DNA of 41,600 bases, taken from Candidatus Methylomirabilis lanthanidiphila (GTDB lineage Bacteria; Methylomirabilota; Methylomirabilia; Methylomirabilales; Methylomirabilaceae). This document shows, one piece after another, positions 1 through 7,930 of this stretch. Below the pieces are notes generated by a model. It worked only from the letters and a program-made list of their open reading frames with translations, did no database searches and had not been told where the DNA came from. How positions within the stretch are numbered: position 1 is the stretch's first letter; each line of letters begins with the position of its first letter. The stretch lies in the NCBI GenBank assembly GCA_902196205.1, contig CABIKM010000052.1, positions 1-41,600 of the forward strand. The letters run 5' to 3'. The position numbers were made by a program, and so were the translations under genes.

Positions 1-2
1 GG

Positions 3-527
3 GTAGGTGTCTCACTCATATTGACACAGAGGGCAGACCCCGTTGCCTGTTATGACTCTCAAAGACTCGTATTCACTCCGGCAAGCGTTGGCTTCATGCC
101 CTGGCACATGCTGACTGGCGTGCGGAACAACTCGCTAAAGAAAGCGGCGCGCTACCGAGGCGAGAAGCCACCGCGACCTGACTTGCCCAAGCGTGAGGAT
201 CTGGAAGCCACCAGCCGACGCTTTGCCGTGAAGTATCTGCTGGGCGTGATGAACTCGACTGCTGCCCGCGATTTTCTCCGTGCGCACCGTCGCAGCAACA
301 TCCATCTCTACCCGGACGATTGGAAGAAGTTGCCCGTGCCCGATGTCACCGCGGACAAGCAGGGGCCAATCATCAAGCTGGTTGACAAAATCCTCGCGAC
401 TAAGCGGACCAATCCCGCGGCTGATGTGTCTGCACTCGAAGCGGAAATCGACGCCTTCGTCTCCAGACTTTATGGCCTTAACTCCGACGAAATCGCCATC
501 GTGGAGGGTTCTGAAGACCGAAGGTGA
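3..527 (+). CDS. C-terminal fragment of Type IIG/Eco57I-like restriction-methylase (5' end outside window)
   Basis: The frame is open from the window edge, so the gene starts to the left; the first in-window start-like codon (TTG at 21) is not a real start. About 174 codons are visible. The fragment has the look of the C-terminal target-recognition region of Eco57I/TaqI-like DNA methylases and Type IIG enzymes: a segment 'KYLLGVMNS' where such proteins state that only part of the fragment is retained, then 'WKKLPVPD', a conserved 'IIKLVDKIL' helix, and the closing 'LEAEIDAFVSRLYGL' helix followed by 'DEIAIVEG'. The methylase catalytic NPPY motif and any nuclease domain would lie upstream and cannot be seen. 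The role would be site-specific DNA methylation and possibly cleavage, as a defence system. It is followed by other accessory genes. Family assignment comes from recalled sequence pattern only. Confidence 0.72.
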   Translation, partial: VGVSLILTQRADPVACYDSQRLVFTPASVGFMPWHMLTGVRNNSLKKAARYRGEKPPRPDLPKREDLEATSRRFAVKYLLGVMNSTAARDFLRAHRRSNIHLYPDDWKKLPVPDVTADKQGPIIKLVDKILATKRTNPAADVSALEAEIDAFVSRLYGLNSDEIAIVEGSEDRR

Positions 528-620
528 CGCATTTGTCCGTATGCCGATGACGACAAGAATTCGAAGGCAGCGGCACAAGTGCGGAAGCTTTTTGTGCTAT
601 CCTTGCAGTAGCATGTAATG

Positions 621-649
621 TTAAGCTTCGACGGCCGTTTGGGTATAAT
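621..649 (+). promoter_or_regulatory. Candidate promoter for the TIGR04255/HEPN-like operon
   Basis: A perfect -10 box TATAAT lies at 644-649, preceded by GGG. A weak -35 candidate (TTAAGC, 621-626) stands 17 bp upstream. Transcription would begin near 656, which rules out the ATG at 618 as a start and supports the GTG at 714 for the first gene. Confidence 0.45.
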
Positions 650-713
650 CAAAAGCGTGCAGCACCGAGAGCGGATGGGGGAATCAATCGGTAAGAATGA
701 GGAGGATACCCGG

Positions 714-1514
714 GTGCTTCCGGATTACGATAACCCGCCTGTCATCGAAGTTGTCTACGGTGTTCAGTTCGCGCCTCTAGGCTTGCAGTGTCCGACTCTC
801 GGGCTGTTTTGGCAGGCTGTGCGTCAGGAATATCCATCTTTCGTGGAGAAACCGCCTTTGGCACCTGTCATAGAGAGGTTTGATCCCGACAGGCGAGCGG
901 AGACACAAATTGAACTGACGGAGAGGCCGCCTCTTCCGCGCCTGTGGTTTGTAGACCGCGCGGAGAACTGGCTCATACAAGTCCAAGATGACAGGTTTCT
1001 GTACAACTGGAAGAAGGTCAAGGATCAGGATGTTTATCCGCGGTTCGAGGTGGTGTCCACCAAATTCTTTGAAGTGTGGGAGCGATTTCAGGGTTTTTGT
1101 CAGAACGAGAGCTTGCCGGCTCCGTTGGTCAATCAGCTCGAGCTGACATACATCAATCACATAAGCATAGCAGATGTTGAAGTGTATGTCCGCGAAGCAA
1201 ATAGCATTTTCCCCGATATGCGATGGCGTGAAACCCATAATTTCCTGTCCAGCCCGGAGACCCTGTCATGGAAGACGTCCTTCCTTTTCCCTGATCGACA
1301 AGGTCGACTCCATGTGTCCATGCGCCATGCAATCAGGCTGAAGGATCAACAGCCGGTCCTCCTGCTTGAGCTGACCGCTCGAGGCATGCCGGCAAGTAAG
1401 GATCGAGATAGCGTGCGTGGCTGGTTTGCGATGGCCCGTGAATGGATAGTGCGTGGGTTTACGGATCTGACCGACGAGCAGGCACAGAAAAAGCGATGGG
1501 GGAGAAAGGCATGA
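714..1514 (+). CDS. TIGR04255 family protein
   Basis: About 266 aa. The opening 'LPDYDNPPVIEVVYGVQF' is the typical N-terminus of the sporadically distributed TIGR04255 family, whose function is not established. The start was chosen at GTG 714 because GAGGAGG (699-705) lies 8 nt upstream and the conserved family block begins immediately after it. In-frame ATGs at 675 and 618 have no comparable ribosome site, and 618 lies upstream of a likely -10 box. The stop overlaps the next gene's ATG in an ATGA junction (1511-1514), indicating translational coupling. The protein is soluble, with no signal peptide or membrane segment visible. It is the first gene of a tight three-gene operon with an unknown protein and a HEPN-like protein. 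This arrangement in an accessory region suggests a defence or toxin-antitoxin role, but that is inference. Confidence 0.75.
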   Translation: MLPDYDNPPVIEVVYGVQFAPLGLQCPTLGLFWQAVRQEYPSFVEKPPLAPVIERFDPDRRAETQIELTERPPLPRLWFVDRAENWLIQVQDDRFLYNWKKVKDQDVYPRFEVVSTKFFEVWERFQGFCQNESLPAPLVNQLELTYINHISIADVEVYVREANSIFPDMRWRETHNFLSSPETLSWKTSFLFPDRQGRLHVSMRHAIRLKDQQPVLLLELTARGMPASKDRDSVRGWFAMAREWIVRGFTDLTDEQAQKKRWGRKA

Positions 1515-2200
1515 ATCTTACTGAATTGGTCCCAGATAGTGAGCAGAGGGAAAAGGAATCAGCGCCCCTCTACGCACGGCGCTTTCAGATACCAAGAGCG
1601 GAAGGAGGAGAACGAGCTGCGACGTTCCGCTTCATCAGTGTCCCAAAGGGAAGTGAGTCGGCAACCATTGTCGACAACTTTACCGGCCCGGCGGAGGGGA
1701 TTTCGGCTCAAGGGAGCCTGACGCTCGAGGATTTTACTGGTAGCGTTCCACAGCCAATTGGTGCCTTGCCGAATGTAGTTGCCGTAACCCCATACGACTG
1801 GCCGTTCCGAACAAAGCCATGGAGTTCATTAGTGCCCGGAGCCATCCTGAATGCACTGCTCTGGGCCAAGCAATGCGAACAGGCAGAACAGGGAGGGTCA
1901 GAACGTAAAGGGCTAGTTCTATCGGAGGAGGTTCTCCAGTTCTGCTCTCACCACCGGCTCTTCGGGTACTTACAGCTTACAGTCAAGCTGGTTGACGAAT
2001 GCTTTGCGTCGGTCGTGAGTGTGGCAGTCGAAAAGGAATACGACCCGGAGTCCGAGGATGAGTGGCTTCTTCTGACCGCGCAACTCCACGAGCAAGTCGA
2101 AACGGCGCTGAGGCAATATGACATCTTCACGCGGCGCTTTGTGGGCGCAGTTCCATGGCCACACAGAAATAAGATCAGGTTCAATTACGACCTCATTTGA
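1511..2200 (+). CDS. Hypothetical protein, middle gene of the TIGR04255/HEPN-like operon
   Basis: 229 aa. I do not recognise the family. The start ATG at 1511 overlaps the previous stop by the ATGA junction, and GGAGAAAGG upstream can act as ribosome site. The protein looks soluble and acidic, with no signal peptide. The middle carries a hydrophobic/aromatic block ('VTPYDWPFRTKPWSSLVPG') and the C-terminal third is predicted helical with many Glu/Asp. The stop (2198-2200) is 2 bp before the ATG of the HEPN-like gene, so all three are likely made from one message. An earlier in-frame ATG at 1442 lies deep within the preceding gene and is unlikely. A partner or regulator role for its neighbours is possible but unsupported. 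Confidence 0.7.
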   Translation: MNLTELVPDSEQREKESAPLYARRFQIPRAEGGERAATFRFISVPKGSESATIVDNFTGPAEGISAQGSLTLEDFTGSVPQPIGALPNVVAVTPYDWPFRTKPWSSLVPGAILNALLWAKQCEQAEQGGSERKGLVLSEEVLQFCSHHRLFGYLQLTVKLVDECFASVVSVAVEKEYDPESEDEWLLLTAQLHEQVETALRQYDIFTRRFVGAVPWPHRNKIRFNYDLI

Positions 2201-2202
2201 GA

Positions 2203-2631
2203 ATGGATCCGCGAGAATTCCTCGATCTTGCCAGCCAGCTTGTCACCGAACCCCCAAAAGCGGTGAACCTACGAACAGCCACAAATCGCGCCTACTATTC
2301 TGCGCACCATGAGGGCGCTGAATTCCTGAAGAAAATTGGATGCACAATCAGTACCGGCCCGAGCGGCCACGGAGATGTGTGGAACATGCTCCAGAATAGC
2401 GGCGACGAAGAGTTGACAGTCGCGGGTAGCAAGCTCCATGATCTTTACACCAGTAGAATAAAAGCGGACTACCGTCTGGAAGATAGAAGGGCTGAGAATC
2501 AGACCAACGTGCGAGGACACATCGCGCAGGCCAAGAAAATCGTTGAGGCGATCGAGCGGTCTTGTTCCGGTTCCAAGCGGCAAGACATCATCAATGCGAT
2601 AAAGCGGTGGGAAACCTTGACCCGAGGATAG
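2203..2631 (+). CDS. HEPN-like small helical protein
   Basis: 142 aa, starting at ATG 2203, two bases after the preceding stop; a TTG at 2197 is the alternative. Residues 24-36 read RTATNRAYYSAHH, which matches the 'R..a.nRAYYa..h' helix of HEPN-type proteins and contains the R-x5-H spacing (Arg29, His35) seen in HEPN ribonucleases. The rest is largely charged and helical, without signal peptide or membrane segments. HEPN proteins are often toxins or RNases in toxin-antitoxin and antiviral systems; the catalytic assignment here rests on the motif alone. As third gene in a coupled operon with a TIGR04255 protein it may be the effector of a small defence module. It could also be a non-catalytic HEPN scaffold. 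Confidence 0.6.
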   Translation: MDPREFLDLASQLVTEPPKAVNLRTATNRAYYSAHHEGAEFLKKIGCTISTGPSGHGDVWNMLQNSGDEELTVAGSKLHDLYTSRIKADYRLEDRRAENQTNVRGHIAQAKKIVEAIERSCSGSKRQDIINAIKRWETLTRG

Positions 2632-2658
2632 AAGAATGGGTTCTTCCGGAAATTGTGT

Positions 2659-2841
2659 ATGAAGATGAAAACCTTTGATTGTGTCGAGATACAACACCGG
2701 GGAGCGGAACAACTGACGAAAAAGATCGACCGTTTAACAGTGCAACAGGAATTGGCGTTCTGGGCGGAGCGATCACACGAGCTGAAGCAGCGACAGGCAA
2801 CCGCCAAGGCCCATGAGGCGCACCGTCAAAGCCGACCCTAG
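2659..2841 (+). CDS. Small antitoxin-like hypothetical protein
   Basis: About 60 aa, starting at ATG 2659 (or ATG 2665). The beginning 'MKTFDCVEIQHRGAEQL' and the 'QQELAFWAERSHELKQRQ' helix recall a widespread family of short proteins ('MKTFDCVxMK...') often seen in putative antitoxin positions. It begins 27 bp after the HEPN-like gene on the same strand and could be co-transcribed. No partner toxin follows: the next 300 bases contain no convincing gene. It may be the antitoxin for an upstream protein, or an orphan. Charge and helix content fit a small regulatory protein; the function is not established. Confidence 0.5.
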   Translation: MKMKTFDCVEIQHRGAEQLTKKIDRLTVQQELAFWAERSHELKQRQATAKAHEAHRQSRP

Positions 2842-3112
2842 GACCTCCGGTCTTCGAAGAAGAGGCCATTGTGGCTTAAAGAGAGGGCCGGATATACCGT
2901 TCCGCGAGCCCAGGTGTCGCATTGAACAAGGCTACATCGGGATTACGGACCTTGGTGGCACCTTCCTGGATCCATCCGGGCGATTCTGCCTGCCGTTCCA
3001 TTCTTTCCAGCCTGCCTGGTGAAACATACACAAGCAGGTCAAGTCTTGCAATCGTACATCTCATCAGGACCACGGACCGGGACCGGGATCATGGCCCTAT
3101 CGTCGGGGTCAA
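2842..3112. other. Gap with no convincing gene
   Basis: Short open frames occur on both strands (for example 2876-3073 minus, 2922-3146 plus), but none has a ribosome site, recognisable motif or conserved-looking composition. It may hold the decayed remains of a toxin gene that once followed the antitoxin-like ORF, but I could not match any part to a family. Confidence 0.4.
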
Positions 3113-3140
3113 TTGTATTTACCAAATAGGTAAATATATT
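3113..3140 (+). promoter_or_regulatory. higBA promoter with palindromic operator
   Basis: A -35-like TTGTAT (3113-3118) and -10 TATATT (3135-3140) are separated by 16 bp. Between and overlapping them is a perfect inverted repeat, TATTTACC (3116-3123) / GGTAAATA (3129-3136) with a 5-bp centre. A dyad over the promoter is the expected binding site for the HTH antitoxin of such pairs, which normally represses its own operon. Confidence 0.6.
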
Positions 3141-3158
3141 TATTGACATGGCAAAAGA

Positions 3159-3494
3159 ATGGAGATAACTTTTATCTCCAGGAAATTGCAGAAGGTCTGC
3201 AACTCAGAAAAAGAGATGCGGGCCAGGTTCGCTAAGCCGTTAGCCGAACGGCTCCAGCAGCGGTTGGCCGAACTCAAGGCAGCGGACACGCTTGACGATA
3301 TCCGTCGGTTGCCCCCGGCCCGCTGCCACGAACTATCACAGAATCGAAAAGGTCAGCTTGCCGTCGATTTGGTGCAACCCAAACGACTCATCTTTGAGCC
3401 GGACCATAATCCCGTACCTTGTAAGCCGGATGGTGGGCTTGATTGGTCTCATGTCACGAGAATCCGAGTGATCGAAATCATTGACTACCACTGA
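3159..3494 (+). CDS. higB: HigB/RelE-ParE family toxin
   Basis: 111 aa, within the usual size range of HigB-type toxins. The opening 'MEITFISRKLQKVCNSEKEM', the central 'LRRLPP..CHEL' type segment (here 'IRRLPPARCHEL'), 'GQLAVDLVQPKRLIFEP' and the closing 'VIEIIDYH' follow the plasmid-maintenance killer (HigB) pattern: a small mRNA interferase that cuts ribosome-bound message. The final DYH is typical. The start is the ATG at 3159, 18 bp after the -10 box. The gene is followed 7 bp later by the HigA-like antitoxin, in the toxin-first order typical of higBA. Expression is probably repressed through the dyad at 3116-3136. Confidence 0.8.
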   Translation: MEITFISRKLQKVCNSEKEMRARFAKPLAERLQQRLAELKAADTLDDIRRLPPARCHELSQNRKGQLAVDLVQPKRLIFEPDHNPVPCKPDGGLDWSHVTRIRVIEIIDYH

Positions 3495-3501
3495 GGACCC
3501 C

Positions 3502-4590
3502 ATGACCCGCGAATCTACAGCAAAGCGATACGTCTTTGAGCCCGAGTACGCCGTACCTCCAGGCCGAACGTTACAGGAGACCATTGATGCCCTGGGGATG
3601 GGGCAACGAGATCTGTCCACACGGGCCGGACTCTCGTCCAAACACATCAATCAGATCATCCAGGGGGTCGCCCCTATTTCTCAGGAAACGGCGATTCGGC
3701 TGGAACAGGTTACCGGTGTGCCTGCGCGCACGTGGAACAACCTCGAGGTCAACTACCGAGCACAACTGGCCAGGTTAGAAGAAAAAAAGCGTCTTGAACA
3801 TGACTTGGCTTGGTTGAAGACGATTCCCACCACTGAATTGATCAAGCGCGGGAAGATCGAAAAACACACAGACCGGGTGCTTCTGCTGAAAGCGGTATTA
3901 GGATTTTTTGGTGTCGCCGATGTGGAGGCCTGGAAAAACATTTGGTTGAGCCCTACCGTTGTCTACCGCAAGTCAGCGGTCTTTGAGGGAAAACCCGAGG
4001 TCATGGCAACATGGTTGCGACTGGGAGAGCTGGAGACAAGAGCGGTCCGATGTACCGCATTTGACAAGTCGAGATTCCGCACCGCTCTTCACGAGATACG
4101 AGCCCTCACGGTAGAAAAGCCGGAAGTTTTTGAGCCGAAAATGAAGGCGCTCTGCGCAGACGCTGGCGTTGCCGTAGTGTTTGTCCAGGAGATCAAGAAC
4201 GCCCCCGTCAGCGGGGCGACTCAATGGCTGACCCCTGAAAAGGCTAAGCTCCAACTGAGCCTACGCTATAAGACCAATGACCAATTCTGGTTTACCTTCT
4301 TTCATGAAGCAGGGCATATACTTTTTGGTGGGAAAAGGGAGACCTTCATTGATCTTGATCATGCGACAGGCAAAGGGGAAAGGGAGGCCGATAACTTCGC
4401 CGCCAATCATCTGATCCCACCTCGGAGAGCAGGCGAATTGAACGCGCTAAAGAGTATGCGGGCTATCCAGGCCTTCGCCAAGTCCATAGATATTGCACCG
4501 GGAATCGTGGTAGGGCGACTCCAACACGAAAGGATTATTGGTTACGACCAGTTCAATGGGCTGAAGATACGGTATCACTGGGCGAACTAA
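3502..4590 (+). CDS. higA: HigA-like antitoxin with XRE HTH and ImmA/IrrE metallopeptidase domain
   Basis: 362 aa. Residues about 24-80 form an XRE-type helix-turn-helix ('MGQRDLSTRAGLSSKHINQIIQG...ISQETAIRLEQVTG'). The C-terminal half is an ImmA/IrrE-type zinc peptidase: HEAGH at residues 268-272 with a downstream 'EREADNFAANHLIPP' helix that supplies the third metal-ligand region. This long HigA form differs from the short (about 100 aa) HigA that is HTH only. It should bind and neutralise HigB and repress the operon; the peptidase domain suggests that antitoxin turnover or derepression is built in. The ATG at 3502 was preferred over TTG 3481, which lies inside higB. The DarG-like gene follows after 48 bp on the same strand. 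Confidence 0.82.
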   Translation: MTRESTAKRYVFEPEYAVPPGRTLQETIDALGMGQRDLSTRAGLSSKHINQIIQGVAPISQETAIRLEQVTGVPARTWNNLEVNYRAQLARLEEKKRLEHDLAWLKTIPTTELIKRGKIEKHTDRVLLLKAVLGFFGVADVEAWKNIWLSPTVVYRKSAVFEGKPEVMATWLRLGELETRAVRCTAFDKSRFRTALHEIRALTVEKPEVFEPKMKALCADAGVAVVFVQEIKNAPVSGATQWLTPEKAKLQLSLRYKTNDQFWFTFFHEAGHILFGGKRETFIDLDHATGKGEREADNFAANHLIPPRRAGELNALKSMRAIQAFAKSIDIAPGIVVGRLQHERIIGYDQFNGLKIRYHWAN

Positions 4591-4638
4591 CCCGTCCTTC
4601 CGCTCAGAAGATATTTTCGGTTCTTTTGAGAGGCAACC

Positions 4639-5763
4639 ATGAGAATCCTGGTTGGGGACATACTGCAATCAAAAGCCCAGACGCTGATCAACACGGTCAA
4701 TTGCGTCGGTGTGATGGGTAAAGGGATCGCGCTCGAGTTCAAGAAGCGGTTCCCGGATATGTATGACGATTACGTCAAGCGGTGCGAACGGAGCGAAGTC
4801 AAGCCGGGCGCACCCTACATTTACAAAACCCTATTCCCGCCCCAGATCATTAATTTCCCAACCAAGGAGCATTGGAAATCCATTTCCCGACTCAGCGACA
4901 TTGAGCGTGGGCTGAAACACCTGATTGGGCATTACCAGGAATGGGGGGTCACCTCGCTCGCCATGCCTCCGCTCGGGTGCGGCAACGGGCAATTGGAATG
5001 GCGGGTCGTTGGTCCCTTGATGTATCGGTTCGTCAAAGACATGGCCATTCCGGTCGAACTGTACGCCCCGTATGGCACTCACCCGAAAGAGCTGACGATG
5101 GAGTTCCTTGAACATGGCGCTAAAGCGCACACGGGGCAAACCGTCAGAAACAGACAGGCTGCGCTGAATCCGGCTTGGGTAGCGCTGGTGGAGATTGTCG
5201 CCCGCATCGAGCAACAACCGTACCACTGGCCGATTGGGAGAACGCTCTTTCAAAAGATCGCGTATGTCGCGACGAACGAGGGATTGCCGACCGGTTTGCG
5301 CTATCAGCGAGGCAGCTTCGGCCCGTTCTCAGACGATTTGAAGAGCGTGGAAACCGCGTTGGTCAACAACGGTCTGCTTCAGGAGGAACGGCGCGGGAGG
5401 ATGTTCGTGGTCAAGGTAGGGCCGAATTTCAGCCGCATTCGGCAAAAGTATACATCCTACTTTGAGCAGAGGGCCGAGACCCTCGAAAAAGCGGCCGATC
5501 TGTTTATGCGAGTCAACACCGATCAGGCGGAGGTCATCACCACCGTGCTTTTTACGGCCCGAGAGTTGGCACAGGAAAGACGAGAACCTCCCTCCGAGAC
5601 TGAAGTGTTAGAATCGGTCATGCAGTGGAAACAGAAACGTCTCCCTCCTCTCGATCAGCGCACTGTCGCCTCAACCATCCGCAACCTGGCCACGTTGAAA
5701 TGGTTGGCCGTCACAGCCGACCCGAAGCTTCCGGTGCCGGAGGAAGAGGCCATCCCGGTTTAG
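4639..5763 (+). CDS. darG: DarG-like macrodomain protein (DNA ADP-ribosyl glycohydrolase antitoxin)
   Basis: 374 aa, a normal length for DarG. Residues 1 to about 155 form a macrodomain: 'MRILVGDILQSKAQTLINTVNCVGVMGKG' has the ADP-ribose-binding N and glycine loop, and 'PPLGCGNGQLEW' is the second conserved loop. The C-terminal half ('YQRGSFGPFSDDLKSVETAL...') matches the DarT-binding domain of DarG proteins. DarG removes ADP-ribose that the toxin DarT places on thymidine in DNA. DarT normally sits directly upstream, but here the upstream gene is the HigA-like protein and no DarT is present in the window. The protein may guard against foreign DarT or work with the HigBA module. The start ATG 4639 has GAGAGGC just upstream. 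It converges on recQ. Confidence 0.82.
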   Translation: MRILVGDILQSKAQTLINTVNCVGVMGKGIALEFKKRFPDMYDDYVKRCERSEVKPGAPYIYKTLFPPQIINFPTKEHWKSISRLSDIERGLKHLIGHYQEWGVTSLAMPPLGCGNGQLEWRVVGPLMYRFVKDMAIPVELYAPYGTHPKELTMEFLEHGAKAHTGQTVRNRQAALNPAWVALVEIVARIEQQPYHWPIGRTLFQKIAYVATNEGLPTGLRYQRGSFGPFSDDLKSVETALVNNGLLQEERRGRMFVVKVGPNFSRIRQKYTSYFEQRAETLEKAADLFMRVNTDQAEVITTVLFTARELAQERREPPSETEVLESVMQWKQKRLPPLDQRTVASTIRNLATLKWLAVTADPKLPVPEEEAIPV

Positions 5764-5883
5764 AGACAGGTCCGGGATTAACCTTTTCGCATGTCCTGGT
5801 GACCTATCAGAAGAGAGCATGGGGGACCAGAAAGGATGCCGGTCACCTCTTGGGTTCACCAAGGCGATCCCGCCTGGTTACGA

Positions 5884-5906
5884 TGGGCGCTCAACCGTTG
5901 CGCCCA
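5884..5906 (-). terminator. Hairpin downstream of recQ (weak terminator candidate)
   Basis: TGGGCGC (5884-5890) and GCGCCCA (5900-5906) form a 7-bp stem with a 9-nt loop, just past the recQ stop between the convergent darG and recQ genes. There is no T-run on either strand, so intrinsic termination is uncertain. Confidence 0.3.
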
Positions 5907-5918
5907 GACGGTGCGTCT

Positions 5919-7736
5919 TTATTCGCCAGATAATCCGTGTTCGCGGAGGCAGGCCAGAAAGCGCGGGCCGAGCTCCTGGAGCTTGCGCAGACCCACCCCC
6001 TTGATCTGCAGGAACCCATCCTCGGTGGTGGGGCGCTCTCGCGCCATCTCGCGCAGGCTGGCGTCGCTGAAGATGAGGTAGGGCGGGATGCCCCGCTCGT
6101 CGGCCATGGTCCGGCGGAGGGCGCGAAGCGTCTCGAACAGCTCCTCATCGCTCGTCCGGCCCAGGCCCGGCGGCGCGGCTTGGCGCGTCGGTCTGGACGG
6201 CGCGACGCGCGCGGGGCGGGCGACCGTCCGAAGCAGCGGCGCCGCGTCTTCGCCCCGAAGGGCCCGACGGCCCCGTACGGTGACGTTGAGCGTCGGGTAC
6301 TCGCCCTCCTCACGTATGAGGCACCCATCTCCCTCGAGCTGCTCAATCCAATTCCGGACCGTCGCCTTCGGGTGCTGTCGCAGGACGCCGTAGGTGTCCA
6401 ACCGATTGTGACGCCTCGCCGCGATCTTGGCGGTTTCGGCCCCACGCAGGACGTCTGTCACGTAGTCGGCGCCGAACCGCTCCCCCATCTCTGTCACGCA
6501 GGCAAGGATCTGCAGCGCCAGCGTCGCCGAGCCATCCTCGACTGCGATCTCGCCAAGACAGACGTCGCAGGCCCCGCACCTGTCCGCGCGGTATGCCTGG
6601 CCAAAGTAGTCCACAAGGAAGCGGTGCCGGCACACGGCGCCCTGGCAATAGTTATACATCTGCTCGAGCTTCGGCAGGGCGCCCGGCGCCGGCAATCCCT
6701 CCGCCATCAGGATGGACCGCCACAGACCGAAGTCGCCGCCGGAGTAAAGCAAGAGGCACTCCGACGTCAGGCCGTCGCGCCCGGCCCGGCCCGCCTCCTG
6801 TTGGTAGTGCTCGATGGACTTGGGCATGCCGGCGTGGATCACGTAGCGCACGTCCGAGCGGTCGATGCCCATCCCGAACGCCACCGTGGCTACGATGACA
6901 TCCGCCCGTTCCGTGATAAAGTCGTCCTGAGCGCGCCGTCGCTGCGCATCGGCCAACCCGGCATGATAGGCCACGGCCCGGTACCCCCGCCCGCGCAGCG
7001 CCTCGGCGAGCTGATCCACCTCCGCCCGGCGGATGCAGTAGACGATCCCGGCCGCTCCCCGGTGCCGCTCCAGCGCCTCCGTGACCTGCCGCAGCCGATC
7101 CGTGCGCCGGCGCACCCGGTAGACGAGGTTCGGGCGGTCGAAACTCCCAACCAGGACCTCGGGCTCACGCAGCGCCAACTCCGTGGCGATGTCCGCCCGC
7201 ACCCGCGGCGTGGCCGTGGCCGTGAAGGCATGGATGGCCACGTCCGGAAAGGCCTCCCGAACCGCCTTGAGCTGCCGATATTCCGGGCGGAAGTCGTGCC
7301 CCCACTGGCTGATGCAGTGCGCCTCGTCGATCGCGAAGAACGCCACCCCGGCTCGCCTCAGCAACCCCAGGCAGGGAGGCAGCACCAGCCGTTCAGGGGC
7401 CACGTACAGCAGGTGGTACCGCCCGCGGGCCACGCCCGCCTCGACCTGCCGCCGCTCGTCGGTTGTCAGGCTGCTGTTCAGGAAGGCGGCCGGCACCCCG
7501 GCGGCGGTCAGACCGTCCACCTGATCCTTCATCAGGGCGATGAGGGGCGACACCACCACCGCCAGCTTCCCCATCGCCGCCGCCGGCGCCTGGTAGCAGA
7601 GCGACTTCCCGCCCCCCGTCGGGAGGATGACGATGGAGTCCCGTCCCGCCAGCACCGCCCCAATGGCCTCTTCCTGCCACGGCAGCAGCGCGTCGTAGCC
7701 CCACACCCGCTTCACGGTTCGCCTGATGTTTTCCAC
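5919..7736 (-). CDS. recQ: ATP-dependent DNA helicase RecQ
   Basis: 605 aa from GTG 7736, chosen because AAGGAG (complement of 7746-7751) lies 9 nt upstream and the RecQ helicase core begins shortly after; an ATG at 7781 is the longer alternative. Visible features: Walker A 'LPTGGGKSLCYQ', DEAH box in 'FAIDEAHCISQWGHDFRPEY', motif VI region 'HYQQEAGRAGRDG', the zinc-binding cysteines 'CRHRFLVDYFG...RCGACDVC', a winged-helix (RQC) region, and a C-terminal HRDC domain ending 'LQIKGVGLRKLQELG'. RecQ unwinds 3'-tailed duplexes in RecF-pathway repair and fork rescue. The gene is visibly richer in G+C than its neighbours, which suggests separate acquisition. It lies between toxin-antitoxin modules and is not obviously in an operon. 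Confidence 0.93.
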   Translation of the reverse strand: MENIRRTVKRVWGYDALLPWQEEAIGAVLAGRDSIVILPTGGGKSLCYQAPAAAMGKLAVVVSPLIALMKDQVDGLTAAGVPAAFLNSSLTTDERRQVEAGVARGRYHLLYVAPERLVLPPCLGLLRRAGVAFFAIDEAHCISQWGHDFRPEYRQLKAVREAFPDVAIHAFTATATPRVRADIATELALREPEVLVGSFDRPNLVYRVRRRTDRLRQVTEALERHRGAAGIVYCIRRAEVDQLAEALRGRGYRAVAYHAGLADAQRRRAQDDFITERADVIVATVAFGMGIDRSDVRYVIHAGMPKSIEHYQQEAGRAGRDGLTSECLLLYSGGDFGLWRSILMAEGLPAPGALPKLEQMYNYCQGAVCRHRFLVDYFGQAYRADRCGACDVCLGEIAVEDGSATLALQILACVTEMGERFGADYVTDVLRGAETAKIAARRHNRLDTYGVLRQHPKATVRNWIEQLEGDGCLIREEGEYPTLNVTVRGRRALRGEDAAPLLRTVARPARVAPSRPTRQAAPPGLGRTSDEELFETLRALRRTMADERGIPPYLIFSDASLREMARERPTTEDGFLQIKGVGLRKLQELGPRFLACLREHGLSGE

Positions 7737-7930
7737 CGGTATCCACTCCTTGCCTTCGGCCGGGAACCCGCGACCCGGCAACTACCCAAGACGTTCGCTA
7801 TTCTATCCGGACGCCCACAGAGCGCAAGGCGAATCTTCCAGACCGTTTAATCGGATGGTGTCAGCCCCTTCGGGTCTTTCGCGTGCATCCTCGGCGAGCC
7901 GGCCTTCCCCAGGAGGCTAAGGTCCTGTTC

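Noticed and set aside
618-713. Earlier starts (ATG 618 and 675) for the TIGR04255 gene
   Set aside because: 618 lies upstream of the likely -10 box, and neither has a ribosome site comparable to GAGGAGG before GTG 714.
2876-3073. 65-aa minus-strand frame in the gap before higB
   Set aside because: No ribosome site, no motif and no partner gene; treated as chance.
5937-7850. 637-aa open frame on the plus strand
   Set aside because: It is antisense to recQ, whose helicase motifs are unmistakable; long antisense frames are expected in GC-rich DNA.
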